Below, piece by piece: positions 16,564 through 26,700 of a stretch of 64,000 bases of DNA. Numbering within the stretch: position 1 is the first letter of the stretch; each line of letters opens with the position of its first letter. The translations under genes were made by a program, and so were the position numbers. Source of the stretch: Paenibacillus marchantiophytorum (lineage in GTDB: Bacteria; Bacillota; Bacilli; Paenibacillales; NBRC-103111); the NCBI RefSeq assembly GCF_014640555.1, contig NZ_BMHE01000027.1, positions 1 through 64,000 of the forward strand, given 5' to 3'. Under the pieces are notes generated by a model. It saw only the letters and a program-made list of their open reading frames with translations, was not told the origin of the DNA and ran no database searches.

Positions 16564-17829
16564 GTGATAAACCTAATTTCAGGTTGTGACGTATCGGTTG
16601 ATCGTCTAGATCCATATTATTATCGTAGAACGGTAGAGTTAAAATCGGTATTGTCTGAAGACGAGAAATATACTTTGCTATCTGAATTGTGTGATGAAAT
16701 TACTGATGGCTCTCGAAAAGCTCGTGATTTTGCGGATCATGGTATTCCTTATTTAAGGGTATCTAACCTCACATCTGGGGGTATAGATGTGAAATTCGCG
16801 AAGTTCATATCTTCAACTACTGATATTGAGAAAAAAGCCATTATAAGCTCAGGTGATATACTGATATCTAAGGTGGCATCGATCTGGAAGGTAGCTTTTG
16901 TGGATGAAGCTATGGAGGGAGCTGTGATTAGTCCCGATTTAATAAAAATCCGACCCAAAGACAAAGAATCACGGGATTTGCTGATGAAGTTTTTAATGTC
17001 GGAAATAGGGCGGTTGTCTTTTTCGAGAATGGTTACTCAGTCGGTTATTCCAAAAATATCTGTAAAGCAAGTTAGCCATATTAAAGTTCCGTTTGTTATT
17101 ACAGATGTGGGCGATTTGTCTGATAAACAGCAAATAGAAGAGCGTAGAAATTTAAAGACGCAAATTCAAATGTATTATGAAATTGATGATACAAGTAGTT
17201 TTTGGGAGATGCCTAAAGAACTGTGGATCAATGAAAGACTTGCTAGTGACCGTCTTGATGTACCGTATTATCAATACCTTAACTCTTCTTTGAATCAAGC
17301 GCTAAGTGAACGATTGAAAAGAGAAAAATGGGTTAAGTTAAAACAAATGGCAACAGTTATAAAAAACACTGTAAGTCCATCGGAGTTTAGTAAGAAAGAA
17401 ATATCTTACATCGGGATGAAAAATATAAACAAGGAAACTTTCGTAGTTGAAAGTGTGGAAAATGTCCTGTTCAATACAGTTAGCAGCAGAGCACGATTTA
17501 GGGTTAAAGAAAGAGACATTCTATTAGGGATTGTAGGTCCTACAATCGGGGGAATTACCCAGTCATTAGCATTTGTTCCGAGTTCGTTTCATGATGCAAT
17601 AGCTTCCAGTGTTTTTGCAGTTATTCGCCCGGTACGATGTTCTACTTACTATTTGCTTTGGTGTTTAATCCACCCATTAGTACGTTTTCAATTTAGGATG
17701 CATTGTTTTGGAACGACACAACAGATGTTAAGCACCCACTCGCTTCTCGATACATATGTACCTTTACTGAATCAAGAAAAAGTAGCCGAAATTGAAAAGA
17801 TCATGAGAGTTTATACAGGGGGTGTGTGA
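16564..17829 (+). CDS. Type I specificity (HsdS-like) subunit 1
   Basis: A 421-aa protein with two target-recognition-like halves. The first contains ITDGSRKARDFADHGIPYLRVSNL and DILISKVASIWKVAFV; the second contains ISYIGMKNINKETF and DILLGIVGPTIGG, both typical of HsdS DNA-recognition domains. It should give sequence specificity to the HsdM encoded at 18206. The GTG start follows AAAGGAG by 11 bases. It is the first gene of the operon and its stop overlaps the next start (TGATG). A second, different HsdS-like gene follows hsdM, an unusual arrangement. Confidence 0.75.
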   Translation: MINLISGCDVSVDRLDPYYYRRTVELKSVLSEDEKYTLLSELCDEITDGSRKARDFADHGIPYLRVSNLTSGGIDVKFAKFISSTTDIEKKAIISSGDILISKVASIWKVAFVDEAMEGAVISPDLIKIRPKDKESRDLLMKFLMSEIGRLSFSRMVTQSVIPKISVKQVSHIKVPFVITDVGDLSDKQQIEERRNLKTQIQMYYEIDDTSSFWEMPKELWINERLASDRLDVPYYQYLNSSLNQALSERLKREKWVKLKQMATVIKNTVSPSEFSKKEISYIGMKNINKETFVVESVENVLFNTVSSRARFRVKERDILLGIVGPTIGGITQSLAFVPSSFHDAIASSVFAVIRPVRCSTYYLLWCLIHPLVRFQFRMHCFGTTQQMLSTHSLLDTYVPLLNQEKVAEIEKIMRVYTGGV

Positions 17830-18188
17830 TGTTTCTATATGACTATTTGAAAACACCAAAATCAACCGAAGAGTTACAATTTGTTGTCCGGGAGAAAGGG
17901 CTAAATTGGAATGGAAAACAAGTTGAACTTTACGCCTTACTAGACCAGGCTATTTTTTCTAATGAGCGTGGGAGTTGGGCAGTTCAACAAGATGATCGCA
18001 GGCAGGAAATATTGAATGGTATTGAAAAAGCTTTGGGTGATCGTCCAATGGTCAAAATTGATCCGGATGTGATGAATAATATTTCAGGACAATATATTAT
18101 ATCCATGCTAGAAGTGAAAGAAATTGCTTTGAGTGTCGGACGATATGAATCTCCTAGAGATAACATTTTAAGAATTAAACGAAAATAA
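17829..18188 (+). CDS. Small operon protein of unknown function
   Basis: A 119-aa soluble protein, probably alpha-helical at the start (MFLYDYLKTPKSTEELQFVVREKGL), which could be a winged-helix-like fold. I do not recognise a family. It sits between the first HsdS-like gene and hsdM, coupled to the former by a TGATG overlap and 17 bases from the latter, so it is probably an accessory of the methyltransferase module. Confidence 0.7.
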   Translation: MFLYDYLKTPKSTEELQFVVREKGLNWNGKQVELYALLDQAIFSNERGSWAVQQDDRRQEILNGIEKALGDRPMVKIDPDVMNNISGQYIISMLEVKEIALSVGRYESPRDNILRIKRK

Positions 18189-18205
18189 TACAGGGGGTTG
18201 TTAGA

Positions 18206-20104
18206 ATGGAACAGCGAGTAAATGACTTGAAAGACAAATTAAAAATGAAGGGGTATGGCAAGTTCTCTGATCTAAGTATACATGAAGAGGATGGTACGAC
18301 AATCTTTCTTGCAAAAGATACAGATGCTGAAGATAGTCCAGATAAAAAAGCAATATATGTGAAGGTATTTGCTAGAGATGCAGCGCTATCATTTGATGTG
18401 CAAGAATCAGCTTTGATTGAAGCTCAATATCATGAGGCTGCTCCTGATTTTATTTGGGCGACTAATGATGAAGTTAATTATTATGCAGATTGTATTGAGT
18501 CAATTCCGTTATCGGAGATCCCATCCGTAATCGATGTTACAAAAAAGGAAAAGAAACCGTTAACGAAAAGGGAATTGTGGTCACAAAAGACCTATTCAAC
18601 TTTACAGAAAAAATTTGATGATCTTCACGAGTTGCTGTATGGACCTGCGGGAAAGGATAATATTAGCAGCACTAATGAAGCAATTGATGAACTGAGTAAA
18701 TTTCTATTTATGGAAATTTTTCGTTTGCATCATCCGAATTATGTCCTTCAAGATGGTGAACAAGCAGGATTGAAATTATTGGAGATCTTAAAATTTGAGT
18801 ATATTGAGGAAAATAGAAAAGAAGCGGTTAAGCAAATCCGTCAAGCATTCAAAGAAATTAAAAATCATGATGATTATGTGGCTACTAACGATCTTGGAGA
18901 AAAGTGTTACATCTTTAATGAAGATGAGTATATCAAACTCGAGAATCCAACTAATTATATAGCAGCATTTAAATCTTTTCAAAATCTAGGTCAATTTGAA
19001 GATGAGAATGGAATATCAATTAATGCGACATTAAAAGATGTTAGTGGAGATATTTTGGGTCGAATTTTCGATGTGTTAATGCGTGGTAAGTATGACAATA
19101 AGGTAGGGCAAGCAACATACTTAACGCCAAGACCGGTAACGGAAGCGATGGTAGAAATGGTATTCCATGATATTATTACTAACCCTAAAGAGGCTTCCAA
19201 AATTCTTAGAGTGGACGAAAAGGGAATACCAACATTTCGCATACTTGATGGAACTTGTGGTTCTGCAGGTTTCGAAATCAAAGCTTATGAAGTATTAAAG
19301 CGTTACATTTTGAATCAGTTTACAGGAACAATGAAAGATCGGATGCAGCAACTTTTTGAGTTAATGAAAGAACATACTTTTGTTGGCGCAGACAGTTCGA
19401 GAAACATGGTGTTGAAAGCGCGTCTTAATATGGCTATGCATGGGTTACCTAAAGCGCCAATATTTTGGGTGGATAATTCCTTAACAACCGCTTCGTTGGA
19501 ACTCGAACATTATGATATTGTAATCACAAATCCTCCTTTTGGAGCAGGTTCTGTAAAAAATACGACTACAGAGGGTGAGGCTATCTTGAATTATTATACT
19601 TCGGGAATAGATGACCATGGAAAGTCTGGGAGAACGGGTTTGTGTTTAGGGGCGAAGCCAAATGCAAACGGAATTTGGAAACAAGTAAATGCTACAGATC
19701 AAGCTGTTTTGTTCATTGACCGTTACTTACAATTATTGAAACCAGGAGGACGTCTCATCATTGTTCTACCTGATGGCATATTGAGTAACTCTGGTTATAA
19801 GTATGTTCGGGAATATATTATGGGCAAGAAGAATGAAGTCACTGGAGAATTCGAAGGCGGGCGTGCGGTAGTTAAAGCGGTAGTTTCACTTCCAACGGTT
19901 ACTTTTCAATTATCCGGAACAGGTGCAAAGACATCCTTCTTGTATATTAAGAAAAAAGAACATGAGAACGAGAAACAAGGTCCAGTATTTATGGCTGTTG
20001 CTGAAGAAATTGGATTTGATGTTAAGAACAAGCATGAAGTTCAACTTGGCAACGATCGTAACGATTTGTTAAAGATTGTTGAAGCGTATAAGAAGGGGAT
20101 ATAG
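18206..20104 (+). CDS. Type I-like N6-adenine DNA methyltransferase (large HsdM)
   Basis: A 632-aa adenine methyltransferase. The SAM motif (FRILDGTCGSAGFEIKAYE, ~residues 345-363) and the catalytic NPPF (ITNPPFGAG, ~445) are intact. It is longer than usual HsdM (~500 aa): the first ~120 residues resemble the domain found at the N-terminus of restriction subunits (APDFIWATNDEVNYYADCIE), and the helical HsdM bundle follows (AIDELSKFLFMEIFRLHHPN). With the HsdS-like proteins it should methylate host DNA as the self mark. No HsdR follows; ATPase, NurA, HerA and kinase genes take its place in the operon. Confidence 0.88.
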   Translation: MEQRVNDLKDKLKMKGYGKFSDLSIHEEDGTTIFLAKDTDAEDSPDKKAIYVKVFARDAALSFDVQESALIEAQYHEAAPDFIWATNDEVNYYADCIESIPLSEIPSVIDVTKKEKKPLTKRELWSQKTYSTLQKKFDDLHELLYGPAGKDNISSTNEAIDELSKFLFMEIFRLHHPNYVLQDGEQAGLKLLEILKFEYIEENRKEAVKQIRQAFKEIKNHDDYVATNDLGEKCYIFNEDEYIKLENPTNYIAAFKSFQNLGQFEDENGISINATLKDVSGDILGRIFDVLMRGKYDNKVGQATYLTPRPVTEAMVEMVFHDIITNPKEASKILRVDEKGIPTFRILDGTCGSAGFEIKAYEVLKRYILNQFTGTMKDRMQQLFELMKEHTFVGADSSRNMVLKARLNMAMHGLPKAPIFWVDNSLTTASLELEHYDIVITNPPFGAGSVKNTTTEGEAILNYYTSGIDDHGKSGRTGLCLGAKPNANGIWKQVNATDQAVLFIDRYLQLLKPGGRLIIVLPDGILSNSGYKYVREYIMGKKNEVTGEFEGGRAVVKAVVSLPTVTFQLSGTGAKTSFLYIKKKEHENEKQGPVFMAVAEEIGFDVKNKHEVQLGNDRNDLLKIVEAYKKGI

Positions 20105-20205
20105 AAGTTGATATCAAACTATTTGGTAACTACTGTAATTCATATTTCCATATTCTTAAAACATCAATAATATGATCTTGGTAAATAGAAAGGGAGTTAA
20201 TTGAA

Positions 20206-21594
20206 TTGGCATATTTTTTTACGGTGGTTCCCAATATAGAACTCAATTATAGGCTTGATGCAAATTATTACACGGTAGATGCATTAGAAGATGAAAAAAA
20301 AATTAAAGTTTTGGATTTTGACTACTTAGATAATAGGTTGATTTCTCTTGCTAGTGGTGCGACACCCAGTGGTGCTAAATATGTCGACCAAGGAGTTGTA
20401 TTTATTCGGACACAAAATATTCAAGGTAATATGATTAATAAAGCTGATGTAAAATATATTACTGATGAAGATAATCGGGTTTTAAAACGCTCACAACTAC
20501 GGAAGAATGACGTGCTTCTAACTATAACGGGAGTTGATTTGGGTCGATCAGCTGTTGTATCTGAAGAATTATTACCTGCAAATATTAATCAACACAGTGT
20601 TAGGTTGGAAATTAAAAATTTGGATCCTTACTATGTATCGACTTTTTTTAATTCAAGGTATGGTCAAAGTCAGATTTGGCGTAGAGTTTATGGAGCTACT
20701 AGACCTGCTTTAAATTATGATGATATAAAAGATATAATGATACCTACTCCGCGATTTGAAATTCAAAAATACATCGGCAATAAAATTCGTAAAGCCGAAG
20801 AATTGCGTGAAGAAGGAAATCGATTAATGGAAAAAGCGGAAGGGATTTTGAATAATAAAATAGGTACAGAATTATATGTTACATTTGAATCAAATGCATC
20901 TTTATTTAACTGGGTTGATTATACTTTAATTAATAATACTAGAATAGACGCTGATTATTTTAAAAAGGAGTATTTAGAACAACACAGATATTTTTTTGAG
21001 AACAAAGCTAAATTTGAAAGGCTTAATAAAATTTCTGGATTGTCAAAAAAAAGGGTTAATTTCAGTGACTACGGTGAATGTTTTAAATATTTAGATATAA
21101 GCTCTTTGGACGAAGAAACTGGCATTTTTAATGAAAATGAGGTTTTAGTTAAAGAAGCCCCTAGTCGTGCTCAAAAAATGGTCCAAACTAATAATGTTCT
21201 TGTAGCAACTGTTAGACCCAATCGTAAAGGCGTTGGTCTAGTAACAAGGGAATTTGATGGGCAGGTAAGCTCTACTGGATTTGCAGTATTAAGTGTAGAA
21301 CATTTTGATACAGACCCGTATTATCTATACCTATTATTGAGATCCGATATTGTAACTAATCAATTGGTGAGATTGACATCAGGGGGGCTCTATCCTGCAA
21401 TAAATGAAGATGATTTAATGAATATATATATTCCTAATGTATGTCAAGAATCTCAACTTGAAATAGGGAGATCTATAAAGACCTATTTTGAGAACCTTAA
21501 TTATGCTAAAAAACTAATTTCCGAAGCGATACAAGACATAGAATATCTTATTGAAGGCAAGCTCGACGAATCTAAAATCTCCGAAGAAAGATGA
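20206..21594 (+). CDS. Type I specificity (HsdS-like) subunit 2
   Basis: A 462-aa protein with two recognition halves. The first runs LISLASGATPSGAKYVDQGVVFIRTQNI and DVLLTITGVDLGRSAVV; the second runs CFKYLDISSLDEETGIF and NNVLVATVRPNRKGVGLV. Each is followed by a helical spacer. The TTG start follows AAGGGAG, after a 101-base gap from hsdM. It is not a close copy of the first HsdS-like protein. The two could form a mixed recognition complex or serve different steps (methylation versus restriction). Confidence 0.75.
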   Translation: MAYFFTVVPNIELNYRLDANYYTVDALEDEKKIKVLDFDYLDNRLISLASGATPSGAKYVDQGVVFIRTQNIQGNMINKADVKYITDEDNRVLKRSQLRKNDVLLTITGVDLGRSAVVSEELLPANINQHSVRLEIKNLDPYYVSTFFNSRYGQSQIWRRVYGATRPALNYDDIKDIMIPTPRFEIQKYIGNKIRKAEELREEGNRLMEKAEGILNNKIGTELYVTFESNASLFNWVDYTLINNTRIDADYFKKEYLEQHRYFFENKAKFERLNKISGLSKKRVNFSDYGECFKYLDISSLDEETGIFNENEVLVKEAPSRAQKMVQTNNVLVATVRPNRKGVGLVTREFDGQVSSTGFAVLSVEHFDTDPYYLYLLLRSDIVTNQLVRLTSGGLYPAINEDDLMNIYIPNVCQESQLEIGRSIKTYFENLNYAKKLISEAIQDIEYLIEGKLDESKISEER

Positions 21595-21620
21595 CTGATT
21601 TGTTAGTGGTGAGGAGAAAT

Positions 21621-22712
21621 ATGTTGGATATAAAGAAAGTAGAAAAAGCACTAAAACAGCTGTATGCATACGGTGAAACCGAAAACATTGGGGAATTGGC
21701 CTTTTTGCAACAAAATCAACTGATTGAGGTCATAGGTCATAAGGCTGTTATAACTCCAAATTGGATCGATTATGGCAAGCAATTTAAGTTCGAACAGGAT
21801 CATTTACATTCACTGTTTTGTTTCGATAGAGAGTATCAACAATATTTAATTCAAGTCGCACTGCTTACAGTATTGAAAATTCGTGATGCTCAGGATACAA
21901 ATGGATTGATAGAATTTGTATCCAAAGTACCAAAGCTAGCTGAATATGTTGTAGCTCTCTTGAAGGAAATCCGATCAGACAACAAAACCTACAACAATAT
22001 TATTCTTGAAGAAAGAATAAAGCGAATGGAAGCTACTTTTCTGGAGACTAATCATTTTATCTTTGATGGGACACCCCAATATCAACGTATAATCTATTAT
22101 CTTGAACATGTACAGTTTTATCAAATGAAAGAAGCAATGAGAACAGAATTATTGGGCAATACAATTGACCAAAATTGGATAAAGGGTCGCAAGATATCTT
22201 TAGAATTTCAATTATCACTTATTAAGGATTATCCTATTTCAACACTGATATCTTGTGAACCACTGAGAGCATTTTCTAATCCGTTTTTTAATAATCTGTT
22301 TTCATACCCTTGGAAGTTATTTGTCTTCTTGTGGTGTGTGGTTCGAGAACATTACGAAGCCCAAGGAACACCGGTTATACGCTTTCGCTTTGTGGATGGA
22401 CATATTGATGTATTAATCATGTCTAATAAAAACCAAGAGTTCCGGTACGGTGGGTTCAACGAGTTTGCTTTGGCATTTTGCTATATTAACCAATTTCAAT
22501 TGTTTCCCAATGTACAGCTTAATTTAGAAGGTATATTTAATGAATTTTTTGATCGAAAGGTATTAACAATTGATGATGAGGAATACCGTATGTCCTCACA
22601 TGTCGAACATGAAATATACAATACTGATATTTTTATTCCGTTAATAGCTAAGAGCAAACTATTACGCCAACGAATGCAGCAGTGGATTGACGAATTGAGG
22701 GATAAGGCATGA
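21621..22712 (+). CDS. Unknown protein of the kinase-HerA operon (A)
   Basis: A 363-aa soluble protein without a family I recognise. It begins MLDIKKVEKALKQLYAYGETENIGELAFLQQNQL, which looks like a helical, possibly winged-helix start, and has no membrane segment or catalytic motif I can point to. I chose ATG 21621 because GAGGAG precedes it. It overlaps the next gene by 4 bases (ATGA), so the two are translationally coupled. Confidence 0.65.
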   Translation: MLDIKKVEKALKQLYAYGETENIGELAFLQQNQLIEVIGHKAVITPNWIDYGKQFKFEQDHLHSLFCFDREYQQYLIQVALLTVLKIRDAQDTNGLIEFVSKVPKLAEYVVALLKEIRSDNKTYNNIILEERIKRMEATFLETNHFIFDGTPQYQRIIYYLEHVQFYQMKEAMRTELLGNTIDQNWIKGRKISLEFQLSLIKDYPISTLISCEPLRAFSNPFFNNLFSYPWKLFVFLWCVVREHYEAQGTPVIRFRFVDGHIDVLIMSNKNQEFRYGGFNEFALAFCYINQFQLFPNVQLNLEGIFNEFFDRKVLTIDDEEYRMSSHVEHEIYNTDIFIPLIAKSKLLRQRMQQWIDELRDKA

Positions 22713-23785
22713 GCAATATCAAACTGGCTATTGAGCGTTTTTGGATAGAACCGGGGAATTTTGAGATGTGGTGCGATGCACTATCTAAGATTCCATTAGA
22801 AACGAAAGCTCGTAATGTTAAAGAACTGGCAAAGTTGTACTTCAATAGAGATACAGATAGTACAGATAAGAAATTAGATCGTTCCAAGGAATTATTCGGG
22901 TTAATTGGGTATAACTATTCTAAAACTTCGAGACAACTGGATATTAAAGGTATGTACTTCTTAGAACGCAAAGCTGGGTGTCTATGTCTGACTCAAGATG
23001 CAGTGGAACTTATTGATGCGTACCGACAAGGGTATGATTGGGAAAAAAAATTAGCGCTACAATTACTTAGTTATTCACCCAGAACACGCGTTATCATGTT
23101 TCTTTTGCTAAATGGGGGCGTGATACAGTCCTATTGTAAATCTATGAATGAATTAGGTAAATGGCAAATTGTGTACGATGGAGTGGTATACTCTCCATTT
23201 ACAAGTAATTTTTTACTTAATGATATGAACCGAATGCTGCACAGGTTTAAATTACAAGCTCTTGGTCCATTTTGGAAACAAGTTATTGAAGAAAATGGAA
23301 TTATCCTGGAAGATGAGTGGCAGTTTATTGGATCGAGTGGAATAGAGCCTGCTATTCATAATCTTACTGCTTTTATGCGCTGTCCGATGCAACTATTTGA
23401 TTATCTAGAATGGTTTGTAGAAATGGCAGATGGGACTAGAATCCTTAATATCAATAAAATAAGTAACGATATTGATGTCAAGAAGTTATTTAATCTCGAG
23501 ATAACGCAAACTCAGTCTGAACTGCAATGGTTAAAAAACGAGGCGAAAAATTTTGCAGACCATAAAGGTCTTTTTCCAATAGAACCAGTTTTCGAGCAGT
23601 TGATGGCTAAGTATTATCCTACTTGGGAAAAAGGTCTGCCAAGATTTATTGATTATTATATAACCACTGGCATAAGTGAAAGATTATTTGTACTTGTTCA
23701 GCATGAATCCGGACAACCAAGGCACGGTCGTGGATATTTAGGTAAAAGAGAATATCAGCTAATCAAGTTAGACTTTAATCGTTAG
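22709..23785 (+). CDS. Unknown protein of the kinase-HerA operon (B)
   Basis: A 358-aa soluble protein with no family I recognise. The region LGLIGYNYSKTSRQLDIKG-like (residues ~52-75) and following helices could be a DNA-binding winged helix, but this is a guess. The start overlaps the previous stop (ATGA). Its stop is 11 bases before the large ATPase gene, with GGGGG as ribosome site between, so the products are probably made in similar amounts and may interact. Confidence 0.65.
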   Translation: MSNIKLAIERFWIEPGNFEMWCDALSKIPLETKARNVKELAKLYFNRDTDSTDKKLDRSKELFGLIGYNYSKTSRQLDIKGMYFLERKAGCLCLTQDAVELIDAYRQGYDWEKKLALQLLSYSPRTRVIMFLLLNGGVIQSYCKSMNELGKWQIVYDGVVYSPFTSNFLLNDMNRMLHRFKLQALGPFWKQVIEENGIILEDEWQFIGSSGIEPAIHNLTAFMRCPMQLFDYLEWFVEMADGTRILNINKISNDIDVKKLFNLEITQTQSELQWLKNEAKNFADHKGLFPIEPVFEQLMAKYYPTWEKGLPRFIDYYITTGISERLFVLVQHESGQPRHGRGYLGKREYQLIKLDFNR

Positions 23786-23796
23786 GGGGATCGAAG

Positions 23797-26700
23797 ATGA
23801 AAAAAACGATTTGGCTCAAAGATGGTGTTTCTACCTTTCCAGTACAGCAACCAATGGTAGGCCAAAAGGAATTTTACGATGCGTTTAAATCTTATTTGCA
23901 AGACTTAAAAGATGCCCCCATGGCACGTGTATTTCCTCTAATTGCAAAATGGGGAATAGGTAAGTCGCGGATAGCCTACGAATTGATAAGTGAGGCATTA
24001 GGAGTTGATAAAGGATGGACGATTCGTAATGTTGCAGGGGAGTTAACACAAGTTCGCTTACTTGAGAAGGATTTTGCTGATGGAATTTTGCCAATTTACA
24101 TTCGTTACGAACAAATGAACGAAGATTTTCTCTATGGGGATAATTGGGTAGGATACGGTGCATATATTGCATTGACTAAACTCGCAGATGAAAGCCCACC
24201 TAAAAGCATTCAGGGGAATATTATTAAACATACGCATGATCATTTAGTACCAATGGGTTTTTTGCCTGATAAACTTGCTGAACAAATAGAGCTTGGAAAA
24301 CACTCAACTGAGGAAATTTTGGAGAATTTAAAGAAACTAGATTTACTTGTGGAGCAAGGTTTAGATTACTTACGTCAATTTGGTATTGTACACCTCATGG
24401 TTATTGTTGACGAAGTTGAATCTGAGTATGAACTGATCCAAGACGGTTTGCAAGAAAACAACGAAGAACGAAAGAAAAAGCTGGATGGTGAGGCAATTAA
24501 AGTTATTACTTCTGCTATCAAACATGAGGATAGCAGATCAAGACATCCTCATGTGTCTTTTCTGTTGCTGTGTTCCCCAGCTATTGGAGACCAAATTAAA
24601 GCTTTGGAAGCACTAGACCGTCGTGGCGAAAAGTTGGAAATTCATCAAAATTCATACGCTGATATTAGAGATTATATCGAATCCTTACAACAGCAAGCCA
24701 AATTACGTCAATATCCAATTGGCTTGGTTGAAGCAGCCTATACTATTGCTGCAGGTAATTTTGGATGGTTAAACGTAATTATGGCCTATTGCGACCAATA
24801 TTTAGATGACCATACTGATGCTGATGCTGGAGAAGTATTAGAAGACCGTTCCAATGCTATTACACGATTCAAAGAACGTCTTATCGATGGATCTCAGTTT
24901 GATTACATTTCTGCCGATACAAGTAAGGTTTACTTGCCGATGATTAAGCGAGCCTTATTAAAACAATTACCACAGTCTAAAGATAACTATAATGCAGAAC
25001 AACAAAAAATTCTCCTGTCAGCAAAAAATATTGAAGGTATTGGTTTGTTTAAAGAATTTGCAACTATGCCTTTAACCAAAAGTGAACTTGGCTTACATTT
25101 AGTTAATAATAAATATAAAACTGAATCTGATAATGTGTTTATTAATGAAGTGACTGCAGAGTCCTTTAACCTTGATGTATTATTGCGTAGCTTAGCTACT
25201 TATTCAATTAATGCTCCAGAGGATTACTATCTGTTAGGTGAAAGTAAAGAGACCTTTTTAGCACAAGTTCGCATGCTTTATCCGAAAGATGAAGTGGCTG
25301 ATGCTGCTGAGGTCATTTATGAGTTTATTGAGCCTAAACTTATTCAGGGTGCTTACCAAACATTTATAGGACCAAACTTTGCCTTTTTAGAAAGACTAAA
25401 TCGGCGCTATGCTAACAAGGGTGGCATTTCCAATTATTTAGTTTCAGAAGAAAAGGACCAGAAATTACAGGAGTACCTTAAATTGCGGCGTAGGGTGAAC
25501 GGGCAAGACACTCAAAATATTGTACTTGGATTTACACGTATTTTGGAACAGAGTTATCAAGATATTGATACAGTTTCTCTTAAGATTCACGGAGTGGATT
25601 CCGGATGGCGGACTATAGTTAGTAATCATCCATACTTAGGAGTTCATCCACAGCAAAAAGTAGATGTGATTTGGGCGGGCAGATTAGCTGGACTCAACGA
25701 TTTGGCAGATAGTAAGCTTTTAGAGATTGGTAGCCATCCCATTTTCATTTTATCCTCAACCGCTGAGATTGAAGCTGAAGTCAAACAATTTAAAAAGAAA
25801 TTTCCTTACGCAGGACGATGTTTAATTCCTTTTCAAGTGACAAATCTACAAAGGGAACTACTTGAAATTTTATCGGTTGATCAGTCCTATATGGATATAA
25901 GAGCTGTTGCTCATGAACTAGCTCCAGCTTTTAAATCGAAAGTTCGTGCTCTGCGTGATGAAGTAACCAAAGTTACAAAAGAGTGGTTTGATCAAGTTGA
26001 CCAACAAGGCTATGTGCTAAGACCCTTAATCTTTACCAAAGCCGAAGAGGAGAAATTGCCATTATTAGCTGAAGGTTTTTCCAAAATGGTGATCAATGGA
26101 ATTACATCCACACAACTAGGAATAAAACCTGGAGTGAAGTTTAAGGCTAACGAGGACTATAACCGGTTTCTCCAAGTGTTAAAATCAACAGAGATAAGGG
26201 TCAAACTAGAAAAAGAGGGCTATCGTAACGCAGGAATGTTTGTAGCTGTCAATGATTCGGAGTATGAAGTTCAAATACCAAATGCTCTAGGTGCTATCCT
26301 TGAATACATTGGTAATACGCAAAGAACCTACAAAAATTTAGACCAACAATTCTTCTTTAGCGCTATTGATACAGTCAAGCCAGCAAAGATTGTTGAGCAA
26401 TGGGTTAATTTCCTTCAAGCTCTACATTTAGTAAAAGTTAATAGCCAATCTAACATTATAAATGTAAGTAAGTCAATGCTGGAAGCTAAAAAAGATAGAG
26501 TGCAAATATGGAGAGATGAAGAGTACGATAAATTAGTAGATCAGTTTAAAAATACCATAGATAAGCATCGCTTAGGTATTTTGAGGGACGATAAATATCG
26601 AGGACGAATGGATGTTATAGATGAAAATCTTCGCCAAATTAATTTAATCCAGTTACAACATCGTACTAACAATTCACTGACTATGTGGAAGGATCAATTG